Shown: piece by piece, positions 36,301 to 47,677 of the stretch
How positions within the stretch are numbered: the first letter of the stretch is position 1
How the letters are laid out: every line of letters starts with the position of its first letter
Assembly (NCBI GenBank): GCA_026936325.1
Contig: JAPTHN010000013.1
Coordinates: forward strand, 18,254,632-18,318,631
Direction of reading: 5' to 3'
Source of the DNA: Platynereis dumerilii
Taxonomy: Eukaryota > Annelida > Polychaeta > Phyllodocida > Nereididae
DNA: 64,000 nucleotides
Program-made: the position numbers and the translations under genes
Notes under the pieces: generated by a model
Seen by the model: the letters and a program-made list of their open reading frames with translations, nothing else
What the model was told of the DNA's origin: nothing
Databases searched by the model: none

Positions 36301-38429
36301 CGGAAACTAAAGGTAAAGGTGATTAGTTGCAAAGAACTATGAAAAAACGTAAAGCTTTCCGAGTCAAGTTGAACAAATAAAAGACAAACACAGTCAGACC
36401 ATACGAAACTCAATTATAAACCAAAAGAAAGAAAAAATGAATAAACCAAAAGTTCTGTTTTTTAAAATAAGACAATCAAAACAGTAGGCAGCTTCATCAG
36501 ATAGCAATTCTACTGGTGCCATGACGGTAGTGGGCCAGAACAATGTCTCCTTAATGCAGACCAGTGGACGGGTATTGTTGCCAGGCCACTAGGGTGATCA
36601 ACATGGCGTGCATTACTTGGGAACTAGTACCTAAGCTTTCTTACAGGAATTAAGATCGCTAATTTTAACCTCGCTCCTCAGTATAAGTAGTTCTACATGT
36701 AAATGTGAATGTTACACTCAAGGTCAATAAAGTTTGTCTACAAGACGCACAGAAAGACCTGTTTCTCTGAAAACTACAAGCTTGACAACGGCAATATATT
36801 TTAAAGTCTGGTGTACAGAAAAAGCATAAACACGTGTAGTTTAATGTTTTTGTGTCCGGGGTATAAACACTGATTTCCTAAAGGGTCACGGTGCCTCGAT
36901 ACACCAACCAGCATGGAGCTTGAAGAAATAAAGTAAAATATTTGAAACAATCTTAATTGTAAACTAACTTTGTTAACAGATCCAACTACATCAAATTAAT
37001 TGAAATAAGCTTGAATCTCTGAAAAAGCTAGTCTACCAAACAATGCCAACAATCCAGCATCAGCATTCTGAAAGTTGCGATTCAGTATCCATCGCCTGTG
37101 AGGACATCAAGACACTCTAAAAAAATATGTTCATTCAAAAACTATAAATGGTTTTTTGGCTTGTCCTCCATATCAATTATCATTCCAATTTGTGATTTTG
37201 GAAATACCATACATATGGTGTTGATTGTGGAAATACCATAAAAATTGTATTGAAAAACCAACTCTGTCCTAAAATATTTTAGAGTGCAGAATAGTAGAGT
37301 GCATAGGCTGTTACTTTTAACAGATAATCAAAGTCACATACACTCGCTGTCACGCCTATGCCTGATACATTTCTCTCAGATTTTTCTATAAGGTCGCAGT
37401 TATGTCCGAGTTCATATGCTGAGTCAGGCTATGACAACATGTGACATATGTACAGCTGTACTACTCGAGAGTCATATGTGAAGTACATTACAGCGCAAGC
37501 CCGTCACATGTGTTATTGGGAAGAAAGTAGAAAATAGAAAGTAAAGTTGTTGTATATTCCCAAACCGTCAGTATGCTGTACAGTTTTGCCAGACAATACT
37601 CTCATTTCTTGGCTTCAAACCTCTGCCGACTACACTGGAGCAAAGTCTTCTCACCACACCATAACAAATTCATTTATCTTTATCTTGGGATGAACTTTTA
37701 TCTTATCAGTCCAGTCTGATTATGTTCTGATTAACACTGTCTTATCTCTGTTGCTCATAAGGATAATGTTAGCAAAATGTGCGTCACATAATTAGGTGTT
37801 GCATACAATTTCCTCATGTGATCTTCAATTATCATGCTTAAGAGCATTTAGGGGAACCAGTTATTTGTCTAACTGGAGATCAAATGTCAAAATCAAATGT
37901 CAATATCACACAACAACCTTGTAGAGGGTATGCTGCATGAAAGCCTATGTTTTGAGAATTTGCGCGTGTCTCAAAAGCATGGCTTTACATTAACTGTATA
38001 CTTGGATTTCAAACCAACGGGCAAATTTCGTTGATTTTAGTTTACATTTTGTCTACCTTGAAATGCTGATATTCGACAGTTTATTAATCTAGGATGACAC
38101 AAAATTATTTTTGCTTTAAAAGAAAGACAACTTGAGTTCTCATAAAACTCCACCAACAACAGTAGGAACTTCATTGCAAGAACTACATAGCAAAATATGT
38201 GTCACTATTCTTGCAGAGAGACACATCCCCCAGTTTCCTGCAGCTATTCCAGAGTTTGTTAATCAGTTTAGAATTTCATGATTTTGATCCAAAATGGATC
38301 ATTGATGCAACCACTGGAAATATAACTTGATTAAAATTTCCACTTTTCATCACAGACTATTCAGGAATATTTGATTGGCTGGAGCAGTGAGCTATTTCAT
38401 GACACAGTCAAGTATGAATAATGAGCTTT

Positions 38430-38800
38430 TGGTGAATAGAATGGAGTAGAATAGAATAAGATAAAATAGAATAAAATAGAATAGATGGATGGCGCTTTAA
38501 TTCCTGTAGTTATGCACTTGGGAGGCTAATAAGGACAGGAGTAGGACACAGCAATGAAGCGAATGATGATTGAAACTGCCGCCCAACATGGGCTCATGTG
38601 ACCCGGCTACAGCTGGATTCGAACCCTGGACCCAACGATTGGCAGTCCAGCACAATACCACTGGGCCAACCCTCCCCCTAAATAGAATAAAATATAGCAG
38701 AATGGAAATGAATAAAATGGAGCTAACATGAATATATTAAGATGGAATAAGATAAATAAGATAGAACAGAATTGAATAGAAACAATTCAGAGAACAACAG
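38430..38800. repeat. Degenerate (AATAG)n pentamer tract split by a SINE
   Basis: Runs of AATAGA, AATAAA and AATGGA pentamers flank the SINE at 38,484-38,678. Related words of the ATACA type continue to about 39,000 and recur, shorter, at the start of copies B, C and D. Confidence 0.8.
38484..38678 (-). mobile_element. tRNA-derived SINE-1 inserted in a pentamer microsatellite
   Basis: Head on the right (GGGGGAGGGTTGGCCCAGTG), perfect B-box GGTTCGAATCC, full body, and only two ATCC units at the tail. AATAGAATAAAATA-type sequence lies directly on both sides, so the tract existed before the insertion. Confidence 0.9.
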
Positions 38801-41293
38801 CATATTGGAACATAATTGAATAGAGAATTTATCACTTTGTTCCGGATGGCTATATTTTTGTGCATTGTTTATGAATTATAGAGCTGTTGAATAGAACAAA
38901 ACAGCACGCATTGGATCGATACAGAATAGACTACAATGCCATACAATACAATACCATATGATAGATACAATACGATGCAATACAACACGATACATGGTAA
39001 TATAATTATATAAGATGGAAAAGAATAGAATAGAATCTTTGTATTCTCTTTGTATTCATGTCACCTTTCCTTTGGGTTGGCCATTGTATTTGCCCTGTCT
39101 GTCCATGTCAAATTCTGTGTTTGCACAAAGTGTTCTTGTTGTGTTCTTAGGGTGTTCAGCTGACCAGGTGTTCAGTTCACGAGTGTTCTGTCTTAATAAT
39201 CCTGCTTAGAGGCTACAGCTTCATCAGAGGCTAAGAAGCCTCCGACATTGCTTAAGCCTCAATTCATCATTCTTATTTCTAACGTTGTAATAATCCAACA
39301 TTTCATCCACCCTTGGGCCCAGAAGATTAGGTAGAATATCTGATGCAGAGGTAAAGGTGTGTCACAGCAGGACTTCTATTTCTTATATTATTTTTGCACA
39401 TGTCTACTAATTGTGTAATTGTAAGTTTGATTTCTTTGGTCTAGACAATGGACAATTAGAAATTAATGATCATCGACATTTATGTTTTGTGGATTCATAG
39501 GATAAGAGTGATGAGTACACGATACAAACATACATTTAAGCTTTTCTGATGTGTGGAGTGTGGTACAATGATACTGATAAAAAGGGCACTATCCACCATA
39601 TTACACATTAATGCCAAACTTACATAACCTACCCAATAACCTTTCACTCAGGAGCTGTCTCAATGAAAATATGTAAACTACACAACGCATCTGCACCTAA
39701 GAAAGATGCATTTCGTGTCAGCATAATACCATAACATTGCAGCATATCTAAACTCAAAGTTTCTAACCAGACAATGGCAGTGTTGGAAAAACTTCTAAAT
39801 GAGAAACGTCTTTCTATTCTCAGATTCCATTGCAGACAAAAGACTTTGTCTCAAACTTTTCCTACCATATCGAATTTATGACAATCACTCTAAGCCAAGT
39901 TGTCATATTTATTTACCAACAAATGTTTATCTTTCAATGTCAATGTTGGTTTTGTAAACACTTTCGGATGAATTAGCAATTAAAGCAAAGTAAATATTGG
40001 TTTTTCCCCCATCTCTGCCTATGCTTAAGTAAACACTATCATCTTGTCAATTTGGAGACTGTCTTGGCCTCCTTCTATAATGAAAATGGCAAAATTATGA
40101 CAGTTCTTATCAATATTCATTAAAAATCTTCAAATCTCAAAACCACAAAGCAAATAAATTCTGCAATAGATGTGGACTTTTGTGAAAAAAAGACAATCTG
40201 AAATCTTTTAATTTTCCATAGAGATTGAAATGTCTTCCTAAGATTTTTGCCTGATCCGATGTGATCCTGCTTTTTTTTAGGGTTTAAAACTGAAATATCT
40301 GTGATTTTTTATGGGTTCAAATTTTCCAATTATGTTACTGGGGCAGATATTCATATATAGTTTTTTCTAATGCACCAAAATAATTCTTGTGAGGTAGTAT
40401 CACTGCACTGGTCATGTTTCTGTTGATGGCTTGTATCCACAAGTGAGATGTCTTATTCAATAAATTTTCCACACACATCATGCTGTGAATGCGTTATACA
40501 ATGTGACACTCAGCAGTGAGATCATGGACATAAGAGAAAGTGCCATCAGTGATGTCCTCAAAACAACTGGTTACTATAGATGTCAGAACATAAGCAGATT
40601 AAATTTGTATTAACCAATCGATATTTTCACACTCATAGTGTATTTATAAGGCAGTGGTTCTTGGGAGAAAATGCCAATATGCCAAACATATTTGGGATTA
40701 TACCATGATAAAATGTATTTTCAGTGTATCCCAATTGATAAACATGGATAGATATGGCAAGTGCAGCCCTTTAAGCCTAGTTCTGGGCACACACAAAGTT
40801 TATTGACGAAATTGCAGAGGGTGCAGGAGTCCTCAACATGTTACCCCATGTGAGGGATCTTTTATTTCCCAGAACATACACTAATACAACAGAAATCAGG
40901 TGTGAGTCAAGTAAAAGGCATATTTCGACAAGTATTCAAACACTGAAGTTTAAAGTTCTAAACTTTGAATAAGAGATAGATGGAAGTTTCTGAACTGCCT
41001 TAAGAGAAAACCTTTGAGAGTTAAGTACACACTCATTGGCTAAATAAAGAAATAGGAGAGTTTGTTGAAGAAAAGTAAGAAAATAAAAAAGAAATCTTTT
41101 AGTCGAGGTTAAAGGAAACAGTGCAACAGGGCAGAAGGACAACTAAAGAAAAAAACCTTCATTGATCGAGAAAAGAATGCAAGTTAAAACAGAGCCGCCA
41201 GGTAAACACTGAAGAACCCTGTTTTATTTTATTCTAGAAAGCACTACTTCCCATTCTTTTCTTTCCTATTTTAACTGATATATTTCCGTCCGG

Positions 41294-41703
41294 CCCTCTA
41301 CTGTCCTGTCCTCTACTGTCCTGTCCTCTGCTGTCCTGTCCTTTACTGTCCTGTCCTCTACTGTCCTGTCCTCTACTGTCCTGTCCTCTGCTGTCCTGTC
41401 CTCTGCTGTCCTGTCCTCTGCTGTCCTGTCCTCTACTGTCCTGTCCTCTACTGTCCTGTCCTCTGCTGTCCTGTCCTCTCATGTCCTGTCCTCTACTGTC
41501 CTGTCCCCTCTTGTCCTGACCTCTACTGTCCTGTCCTCCCATCCTGTCCTCTACTGTCCTGTCCTCTACTGTCCTGTCCTCTATTGTCCTGTCCTCTGCT
41601 GTCCTGGCCTCTACTGTCCTGTCCTCTGCTGTCCTTTCCACTACTGTCCTTTCCTCTATTGTTCTTTCCTCTACTGTCCTGTCCTCCCATCCTGTCCTGT
41701 CTA
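41294..41703. repeat. 15-bp minisatellite, expanded in copy A
   Basis: About 27 units of CTCTACTGTCCTGTC or near variants (CTCTGCTGTCCTGTC is common). Read on the minus strand it spells RGQDS five-residue repeats, giving an accidental frame of 158 codons (41,234-41,710). The matching place in copies B (50,030-50,110) and C (57,655-57,740) holds only about 80 bp of related CCTGT / CACTGTACTGT words. Confidence 0.95.
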
Positions 41704-42239
41704 GCTCCAAGCTGCACAGCCCACTGTCCTCACCTTCCTCAAAAATACAGGCAATTACACCAGGATATTTTATTCAGCTATCTGATATGCTGTTGATATA
41801 TGGGATAACTCAAGGACTGTCTATATCACCAGAAATCTTTCAATATAATGTCTCATCAAGGCTATATTTGGCAAATATTGCCTTGGAAAACCAGCTTAAT
41901 ATTCCATTATTCCATTCTAGACTTCTTCTCTTGAATGATAAGGATTGGATTTTTATGTTTTAGTTATTTGAGGTGGCTTTCTGCAGGAATCTTGATTGAT
42001 TGGCACTCTCTGAGGTTGTAGAGTTATGTGTCTAATGTTGGAGTTTTAATTTGACTGAAATTGAGGTAGCTGGTTCTGATGTTTGTAGGAGCTGGAGATA
42101 ACGAGGAAATAGCATTGTCGCCAATTGCCAAATTATGACCAAATCTCTGGAGAAAACAGTACACATTCTGCGTGTGGCTTGCCACATGACATTCAGTTCT
42201 ATTAATCTTTTTAGGGTTGTGCCACGCATTGATTTTGAT

Positions 42240-42480
42240 AGATATAAAATTATCTTATCAAAAATATGCAGATGTAGAATTATCTTATTGAAATATTGTA
42301 TTAAAAAATTATTATATCTCAAGACTTGTAGATACTGAAGTATCTCATCAAAAGACTCGTCAAAAGAGAATAATCTATAAGTATTTGTACAGAATTATAT
42401 TATCAAAAATTGTGTAAAAACAGAATAATCACATATAAAACTTGCAGATACAAACTTTCCCATTTCAGAACGAGGCTGTA
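42240..42480. repeat. About 30-bp minisatellite, copy A
   Basis: Seven to eight degenerate units with the core GTAGATACAGAATTATCTTA followed by TCAAAAGACT. The same array is about twice as long in copies B and C. Confidence 0.8.
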
Positions 42481-43781
42481 TAACTTTAGAGTCATGAGGA
42501 TCCAAATCATACAGATACGATACTTTTTTTTTTATAGAAAGGGTAGAAGTCGAATCTTCGATCTAATCTCAACCAAAACGAGTCGGAATTTCGATCTACC
42601 AATTGAAATGACCAATTGTATCATATGACCTTTTATGCTTTTGATCTGAGATAGGAAACAATCTATCCATGCTCTCCAAACATAGGAACAACCCCCACAC
42701 AAAGGTAGCAATTATGTTAGAAACAGGCCTAACATTTACTCAGCCTTTGATAAATGTTTGGAGGACGCTTCTATTACATCCGGGTATGTTTTGTGGCTTG
42801 TAAACACAGTTACCCCAGTAGTCACCTAATCATATAGATGTGTTTCTATCAGAATGGTTTCAGCTATACAAACTATGGTGAGATATATTTACATTAATAT
42901 TTTTTTCTGTTCTCTTTTTGTCCTTTGTGTTTGCCTGTATGTCTACAAGTATATAGGTTTGATATGTACCAAATGGTACAGTATGGTGGTGTAAACAGGG
43001 AAGCCCTCTAATGCCAGTACTTGGAATGATTGATTGATGAAGCATTATAAGTTTACACTGTGTCTGTGATACGTTTCTTGCTAAGCACAGACATCCTTAA
43101 ACATCTCACTGTGATACAAGGGAAGATGATTCAACTCTTCATCCAAGTGGCAACCAGCTTCATGATAGTCTTCAAAAGACAATAAATTCCAAAGCAAAAT
43201 TGGATCCATCAAAAGTTCATTTGGAAAGTTTTCCATCTTAAAATCATATTCTCAGCAGAAATGTATGATCTTATATGCCAGATATGACTTCATCACTAGA
43301 GTTTATCAACCTTTTTCTATAATATTAAGTGTTGGAAAATGTTGAAACTTTTTTTCTACTTCACATCAGTTTTATTGTCTACATTGTTTCTCTCTGAGCC
43401 CAATTTTGTATGCATTACAACGGTTTCTGTTGTGCAGACTTTGGTAAATCATATTTTTGCTTCTTTCACCTTTTGTCCAATCTGTATTTCATCTGCATTT
43501 GGGAAGCAAAGATTATATTTGCGGTGCCACAGCAGATGTTACTGTCCCCAACACTGATAGCATCGGAAATACGCCACACGAATAGCTATCGCCCGATTAC
43601 TGTGATGTTAATACCAATAAGGGTCAGATTCACCGACAGTATGCATTTATGCCAATTTGATTGCATTTGATATTGCAACCGCTGGTAATACATGAATACA
43701 GCCCTTACAGCCGTTGAAGTACAGGATGAAGCAAATGAAAGATGTGAGGAGGATGAAAAGTAGAATAGGGATGCACAGAAA

Positions 43782-43862
43782 GATGGATGATTTAGGTATT
43801 ACGTCCTGTATCTATGCACTTTATAGGCTAAATAGGACAAAAAGAGGATACCGCAAGTGCCA
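43782..43862 (-). mobile_element. SINE-1 tail fragment, copy A position
   Basis: Tail-side body only; the head is missing. It ends with AGAGGATACCGCAAGTGCC. The same fragment with the same break lies at 52,267-52,345 and 59,909-59,985, so it was present before the unit amplified. Confidence 0.7.
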
Positions 43863-43918
43863 ATATTTGATTTGTATACCTTAAATGGCCTTTCATTCCA
43901 CCTGTAACACCATCGTTA

Positions 43919-44097
43919 AAAATACTGGACAATGGAGGGAATTCCCAAAAACCAAACTTTTTGCTCATAAGACATTCCTACAAAAATAGGTACTTGTCAA
44001 AATCTAATTTTTTATGTAGATACAGAATTTTAAAAATCGTAATTTTGACAAGAATATGACGAAAGGTTGGGGAACGCTCAGACGACATTATCCACAG
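43919..44097. repeat. 180-bp direct repeat, left copy (copy A only)
   Basis: It runs from AATACTGGACAATGGAGGGA to GACGACATTATCCACAG and matches 45,007-45,186 at all but about four positions. A diverged inverse of it lies at about 52,400-52,545 and 60,030-60,165 in copies B and C. Confidence 0.85.
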
Positions 44098-44998
44098 GAA
44101 CAGCACATAACAAGACAGGATGATACAAAACAGGACATTGCAAACAGGGCAGGACAAGATAAGTCCAGATATATATCCGGTACAAACAAAAAAATATTAA
44201 TTTTGTTAGTTATGAAAATATAACGTTGACACTGGCTGATGCATTAAGTTCTGTTGTAGTGTATGCTAAAGGAAAAAATATCTTTTGCCATTGACTCTGG
44301 TTCCGGATTTTATCAATAGTAAACGTGAGTTATCCTAGGCTGTTAAAAGTAAATCCTGTTCCTGTCCTGATATTGTGTCAATGTTGAACATGAGTTATAT
44401 AACTGGTTTTAATTTACTGAACAAATGTTACAACCTGACAAAATTTTTTGCCAGTAGCCCAGTTAGTTGCCAGTAAGCTGGGTCACAGGGACTTTTGTTG
44501 AACATCAATTTTAATCTGTCTTTGCCTCATTGCCTCCTGTCCTTATTAGTGCATGAGTACAGGACTTAGAGCCTCAATCCTCCATCTGTGGATAATTGTA
44601 CGCGATCTCTGTTCCTGTTAATCAGCAACATCGTTTGTCGGAGTAAAATTTTAACGCGATTCTAAAAGCAACCTTGCCAATGCCACAGTACACATAAAAC
44701 AAACATTGGTATTGGTTAGTGCAATAATATTTTATTGACCTACAATATATCATATTAAAGCCTTTGTTTATGACCTTTTAAGTATCTGCGAGCAGTGAGC
44801 ACCAATCAATGTCACCAATGATCTACGGGCTTCACTAATGGTACAATAATATATTTGCACTGCATAAGTTCAAAGACGATCAAGTACATTTTCTTCTATT
44901 TTGTGTCAGTTTAGTGCTTTCCTTTGATATGTTTTCCAAGTTCAACTTTTCTCATAATGGATAATTCATTTGATTGATAGCTTGTCCACTTTAAGTGG
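44098..44998 (-). repeat. Inverted interval in copy A
   Basis: Reads as the reverse complement of what copies B (52,545-53,540) and C (60,165-61,170) have in the forward direction. The piece 44,640-44,960 is the inverse of 52,570-52,930, and 44,098-44,470 is the inverse of about 53,200-53,540. A SINE tail fragment inside it (44,478-44,590) is correspondingly on the plus strand. Confidence 0.75.
44478..44590 (+). mobile_element. SINE-1 fragment, inverted with its host segment
   Basis: Plus-strand body from CTGGGTCACAGGG through TTGCCTCATTGCC to CAATCCTCCATCTGTGG. Its counterpart in copies B and C (52,973 and 60,593) is on the minus strand. Confidence 0.7.
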
Positions 44999-45006
44999 TA
45001 TACACA

Positions 45007-45186
45007 AAAAATACTGAACAATGGAGGGAATTCCCCAAAACCAAACTTTTTGCTCATAAGACATTCCTACAAAAATAGGTACTTGTCAAAATCTAATTTT
45101 TTATGTAGGTACAGAATTTTAAAAATCGCAATTTTGACAAGAATATGACGAAAGGTTGGGGAACGCTCAGACGACATTATCCACAG
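45007..45186. repeat. 180-bp direct repeat, right copy (copy A only)
   Basis: Nearly identical partner of 43,919-44,097. To the right, 45,187-45,510 resumes the forward order of copies B and C, starting inside the SINE fragment (45,187-45,223). Confidence 0.85.
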
Positions 45187-45223
45187 ATGAAGGATTGAGG
45201 CTCTACGTCTTGTACTCATGCAC
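45187..45223 (-). mobile_element. SINE-1 remnant at the inversion boundary
   Basis: About 37 bp of tail-side sequence (GAGGCTCTACGTCTTGTACT). With 44,478-44,590 it shows that this SINE was present in both orientations after the rearrangement. Confidence 0.55.
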
Positions 45224-45510
45224 AATATCAGTAAAATGACTTAACCTTTTTAGGTTAACTTGTGTTAAGGGCTGATATAATCCAGGACTGGAGTCATACG
45301 CCAGGATATTTTTTCCTTTAGCATACGCCTAAACCTAGAACTTAATGTATCAGCCAGTCTCAATGCTACATCATCATAATTAACATAATTAATACAGTTG
45401 TTTTCTGTTTATATCGGATGTATATCTAGACTTATCTTGTCCAGGACTGTTTGCAATGTCCTGTTTTGTATCATCCTGTCTTGTTATGTCCTGTTCCTGT
45501 CCTGTTAGCA
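45224..45510 (+). repeat. Right arm of an imperfect inverted repeat
   Basis: Inverse of about 44,098-44,470 at roughly 80% identity by eye, including TTTTTTCCTTTAGCATAC and CTTATCTTGTCC. The corresponding forward sequence in copies B and C is at 53,280-53,560 and 60,910-61,190. Confidence 0.65.
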
Positions 45511-45693
45511 TGTTCCTGTCCTAAATTGATGCACCCTGTTGACGCGATATACAAAGGCTCTCCAAAAATGATATGACTGCTAAGTTTGTACCATCGATAC
45601 AAAAATAAGCCAACAATATAGTCTGCCACTCAGGAAGGAATAGAAGAAGGAGAGTAGGAAGAAGAGAATTAAGAATAAGTGAAGGAAATTTAA

Positions 45694-45884
45694 GATGGAT
45701 GCATGGATGATTGGGGCTTTACGTCCTGTATTAATTAGGACAGGAGGAGAACACGGTAATGAGGCAAAGGATGATTGAAACAGCCGTCCAACATAGGCCC
45801 AGGTGAAACGGCAAGAGCTGGATTCGAATCCTGGACCCAGGGATTGGCAGTCCAGCACTCTATCATTAGACCAACCCTCCCCCA
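45694..45884 (-). mobile_element. tRNA-derived SINE-1, copy A position
   Basis: Head GGGGGAGGGTTGGTCTAATG on the right, B-box GGATTCGAATCC, tail ATCCATGCATCC. About 20 bp around the GTGCATAA word is missing. The orthologous insertions are at 53,776 and 61,415. Confidence 0.88.
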
Positions 45885-45901
45885 AGATAGATACATGAAG
45901 A

Positions 45902-45964
45902 TAGATGGATGATTAGGGCTTTACATCCTGTATTTATGCACTAAGTAGGCTAATTAGGACAGGC
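45902..45964 (-). mobile_element. SINE-1 tail fragment in a GATA-type tract
   Basis: Tail-side 60 bp only, embedded at the left edge of the 14-mer tract and present only in copy A. It could be a second insertion or a duplicated end of the SINE just to its left. Confidence 0.65.
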
Positions 45965-45965
45965 T

Positions 45966-46086
45966 ACATACATGAAGACAGATACATGAAGACAGATACA
46001 TGAAGATAGATACATGAAGATAGATACATGAAGATAGATACATGAAGATAGATACATGAAGATAGATACATGAAGATAGATAGATC
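45966..46086. repeat. 14-bp tandem repeat, copy A
   Basis: About eight copies of GATACATGAAGATA (two early copies have AGACAG instead). Copies B and C have a GATA tetramer tract at the same place. Confidence 0.9.
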
Positions 46087-47139
46087 GATATGATTTTATA
46101 AAGACTGGAATAATACTAGATGATACAGATAGATAAGGTAAAGACTATTACTATAGCCTGAAGAAAGTAAGGTCGTTGAAGGCCGTCTTTGATACATCTC
46201 ACACAAACCAAAAAAAGAAATGGACAAAAATAAGAAAGGATTTTCTTGTCAATGCAACAGATAGGTCAAACTGGCCAGTGCAGTAGGTACAGGGCCAAGG
46301 ACAAGGAGCTATAAGCTAGCAACAAGTTCTTTATGTTGGATCAATTTGGGATCAACCTTAGTCCACTTGCAACAGAAGAGAGTGAGTGAATGAGTTTGTG
46401 TTTTACGCCCCATCAGCACCAGTGTGGGCTATTTAGAGGCAACACTTGCAACAGAAAACCACACGTAGTCACACTGGATAGCATCTTACGGTCACCTGAT
46501 CGATTGTCTGCCATTGTAACCATAGTAACAAAAAAAAAAGTATAAAAGTATAAAAACTGTAAAAAAAAAACAGCAAGGTTGAAAGCTGCAGTCAGCCTTA
46601 ACAACAGTCAGAGTAGTGCAAGTACTTGGATTCAACTATTTTACTGTATTTTTGTACTCATTATTTATTATCCTGGCAGGACATGTTTACTACATTTCAA
46701 AGCGACAATAGGTGCACTGATGAATACCTGTTTTGATATGAGATAATATTATTGTGAAATAAATGCTTAGTCGTTGCAAATACACACATGAAATATGAAT
46801 TTTCCTGGTACGACTATAGTAGTATTACCTTACATTGATAAAAATTAATATATTACTAGTTGATTTTAGCATCTTTTTGCATTGGTATGAAACCATAAAG
46901 CTCTATCAGTCACCTGAATGGCAGCCAAGAGTGGATAATGGCGCAACTTTGCGGGAGGTGGCCCGGGGGCAGTGGGGTTTCCCATATTTATTGGATGCCA
47001 TCCAGGTGCCCCCATATGAAAGTAACTAGTACTACGGATGCCCCCATAAAATTGTGCCTCCCAGGGTATCTCCTACTCGCTCAAGACCCACTCATTAAGA
47101 CACTGAAGGCTGAGATAAGTTTTGACATGAATGAATGAG

Positions 47140-47470
47140 AATGCACCCTCAACAAAAATGTTTTATATGGAACCTAAAAAGGTTCCACCAACAAACAAAA
47201 ACAACATTTAGATAATCAAGCTGCACTGAACTCATACAATGAAACCCTTTCTCAATTTGGGAGCATAGGGTCCTATCATAGGGCCTTCCCACCGAGTATA
47301 GAACCTTTTCAATTCAATTTACCCCTCAAAAACTTTAGAACTTTTTTTGGCTGTGGGTTCTTTATATATACCATCAAGAAGTGTGGGCTTTTTAACATAT
47401 AGGCCTATGCAGGCAACGAGAATAAGCAGCACCAGAAAACTTTGATAGTGCAAAAGCTTTCTACTTTCCA
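47140..47470. repeat. GGTTC/GAACC-rich segment, copy A only
   Basis: Repeated GAACC and GGTTC words (TGGAACCTAAAAAGGTTCCA, GGGTCCTATCATAGGG, GTGGGTTCTTTATATA) occupy a segment absent from copies B and C. It looks like an inserted MITE-type element, but I could not fix both ends. Confidence 0.4.
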
Positions 47471-47471
47471 A

Positions 47472-47677
47472 GGATGGATGGATGGATGATTGGGGCTTTG
47501 TGTCCACAAGTATTTATGCACTTGGTAGGCTTATAAGGACAAGAGGAGGACATGGCAATGACATGTAGGATGATTAAGAGCCGTCCAACATAGGCCGAGG
47601 TGATTCGGCAAGACCTGGATTAGAAACCTGGATCAAGCGATTGGCAGCCAAGCACGCTACCACGAGACCAACTCTCT
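47472..47677 (-). mobile_element. tRNA-derived SINE-1, right end of copy A
   Basis: Full length with four ATCC units at the tail. The head region is changed (AGAGAGTTGGTCTCGTGG). Copies B and C keep only the head half of this insertion (55,223 and 62,877), followed by the same flank TTTCCAAGG. Confidence 0.85.

Larger units (their letters stand above)
33640..40200 (+). repeat. Old array, third cycle (b1, b2, b4-b9)
   Basis: Block b1 is at 33,675-33,985, b2 at 34,560-34,860, the linker shared with 8.2 kb at 35,170-35,360, b4 with flank at 35,640-36,405, b5 at 36,480-36,880, b6 at 37,330-37,480, b7 at 37,700-38,030, b8 at 39,010-39,330 and b9 at 39,875-40,200. Between b7 and b8 lie an ATAGA-type pentamer tract and a SINE inserted in it. 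Its b8-b9 end is also the start of copy A of the young array, so the young unit was drawn from here. Confidence 0.75.

Noticed and set aside
41234-41710. 158-codon minus-strand frame made of RGQDS/VEDRT repeats
   Set aside because: It is a translation of the 15-bp minisatellite. The unit length is a multiple of three, so frames stay open automatically. It is not present in copies B or C.
43919-45186. Small LTR-type element with 180-bp ends
   Set aside because: The interior is an inverted piece of the macrosatellite unit, the repeats have a diverged counterpart in copies B and C, and no primer-binding site, polypurine tract or coding sequence was seen. No retroviral or Polinton-like element was recognised anywhere in the window.
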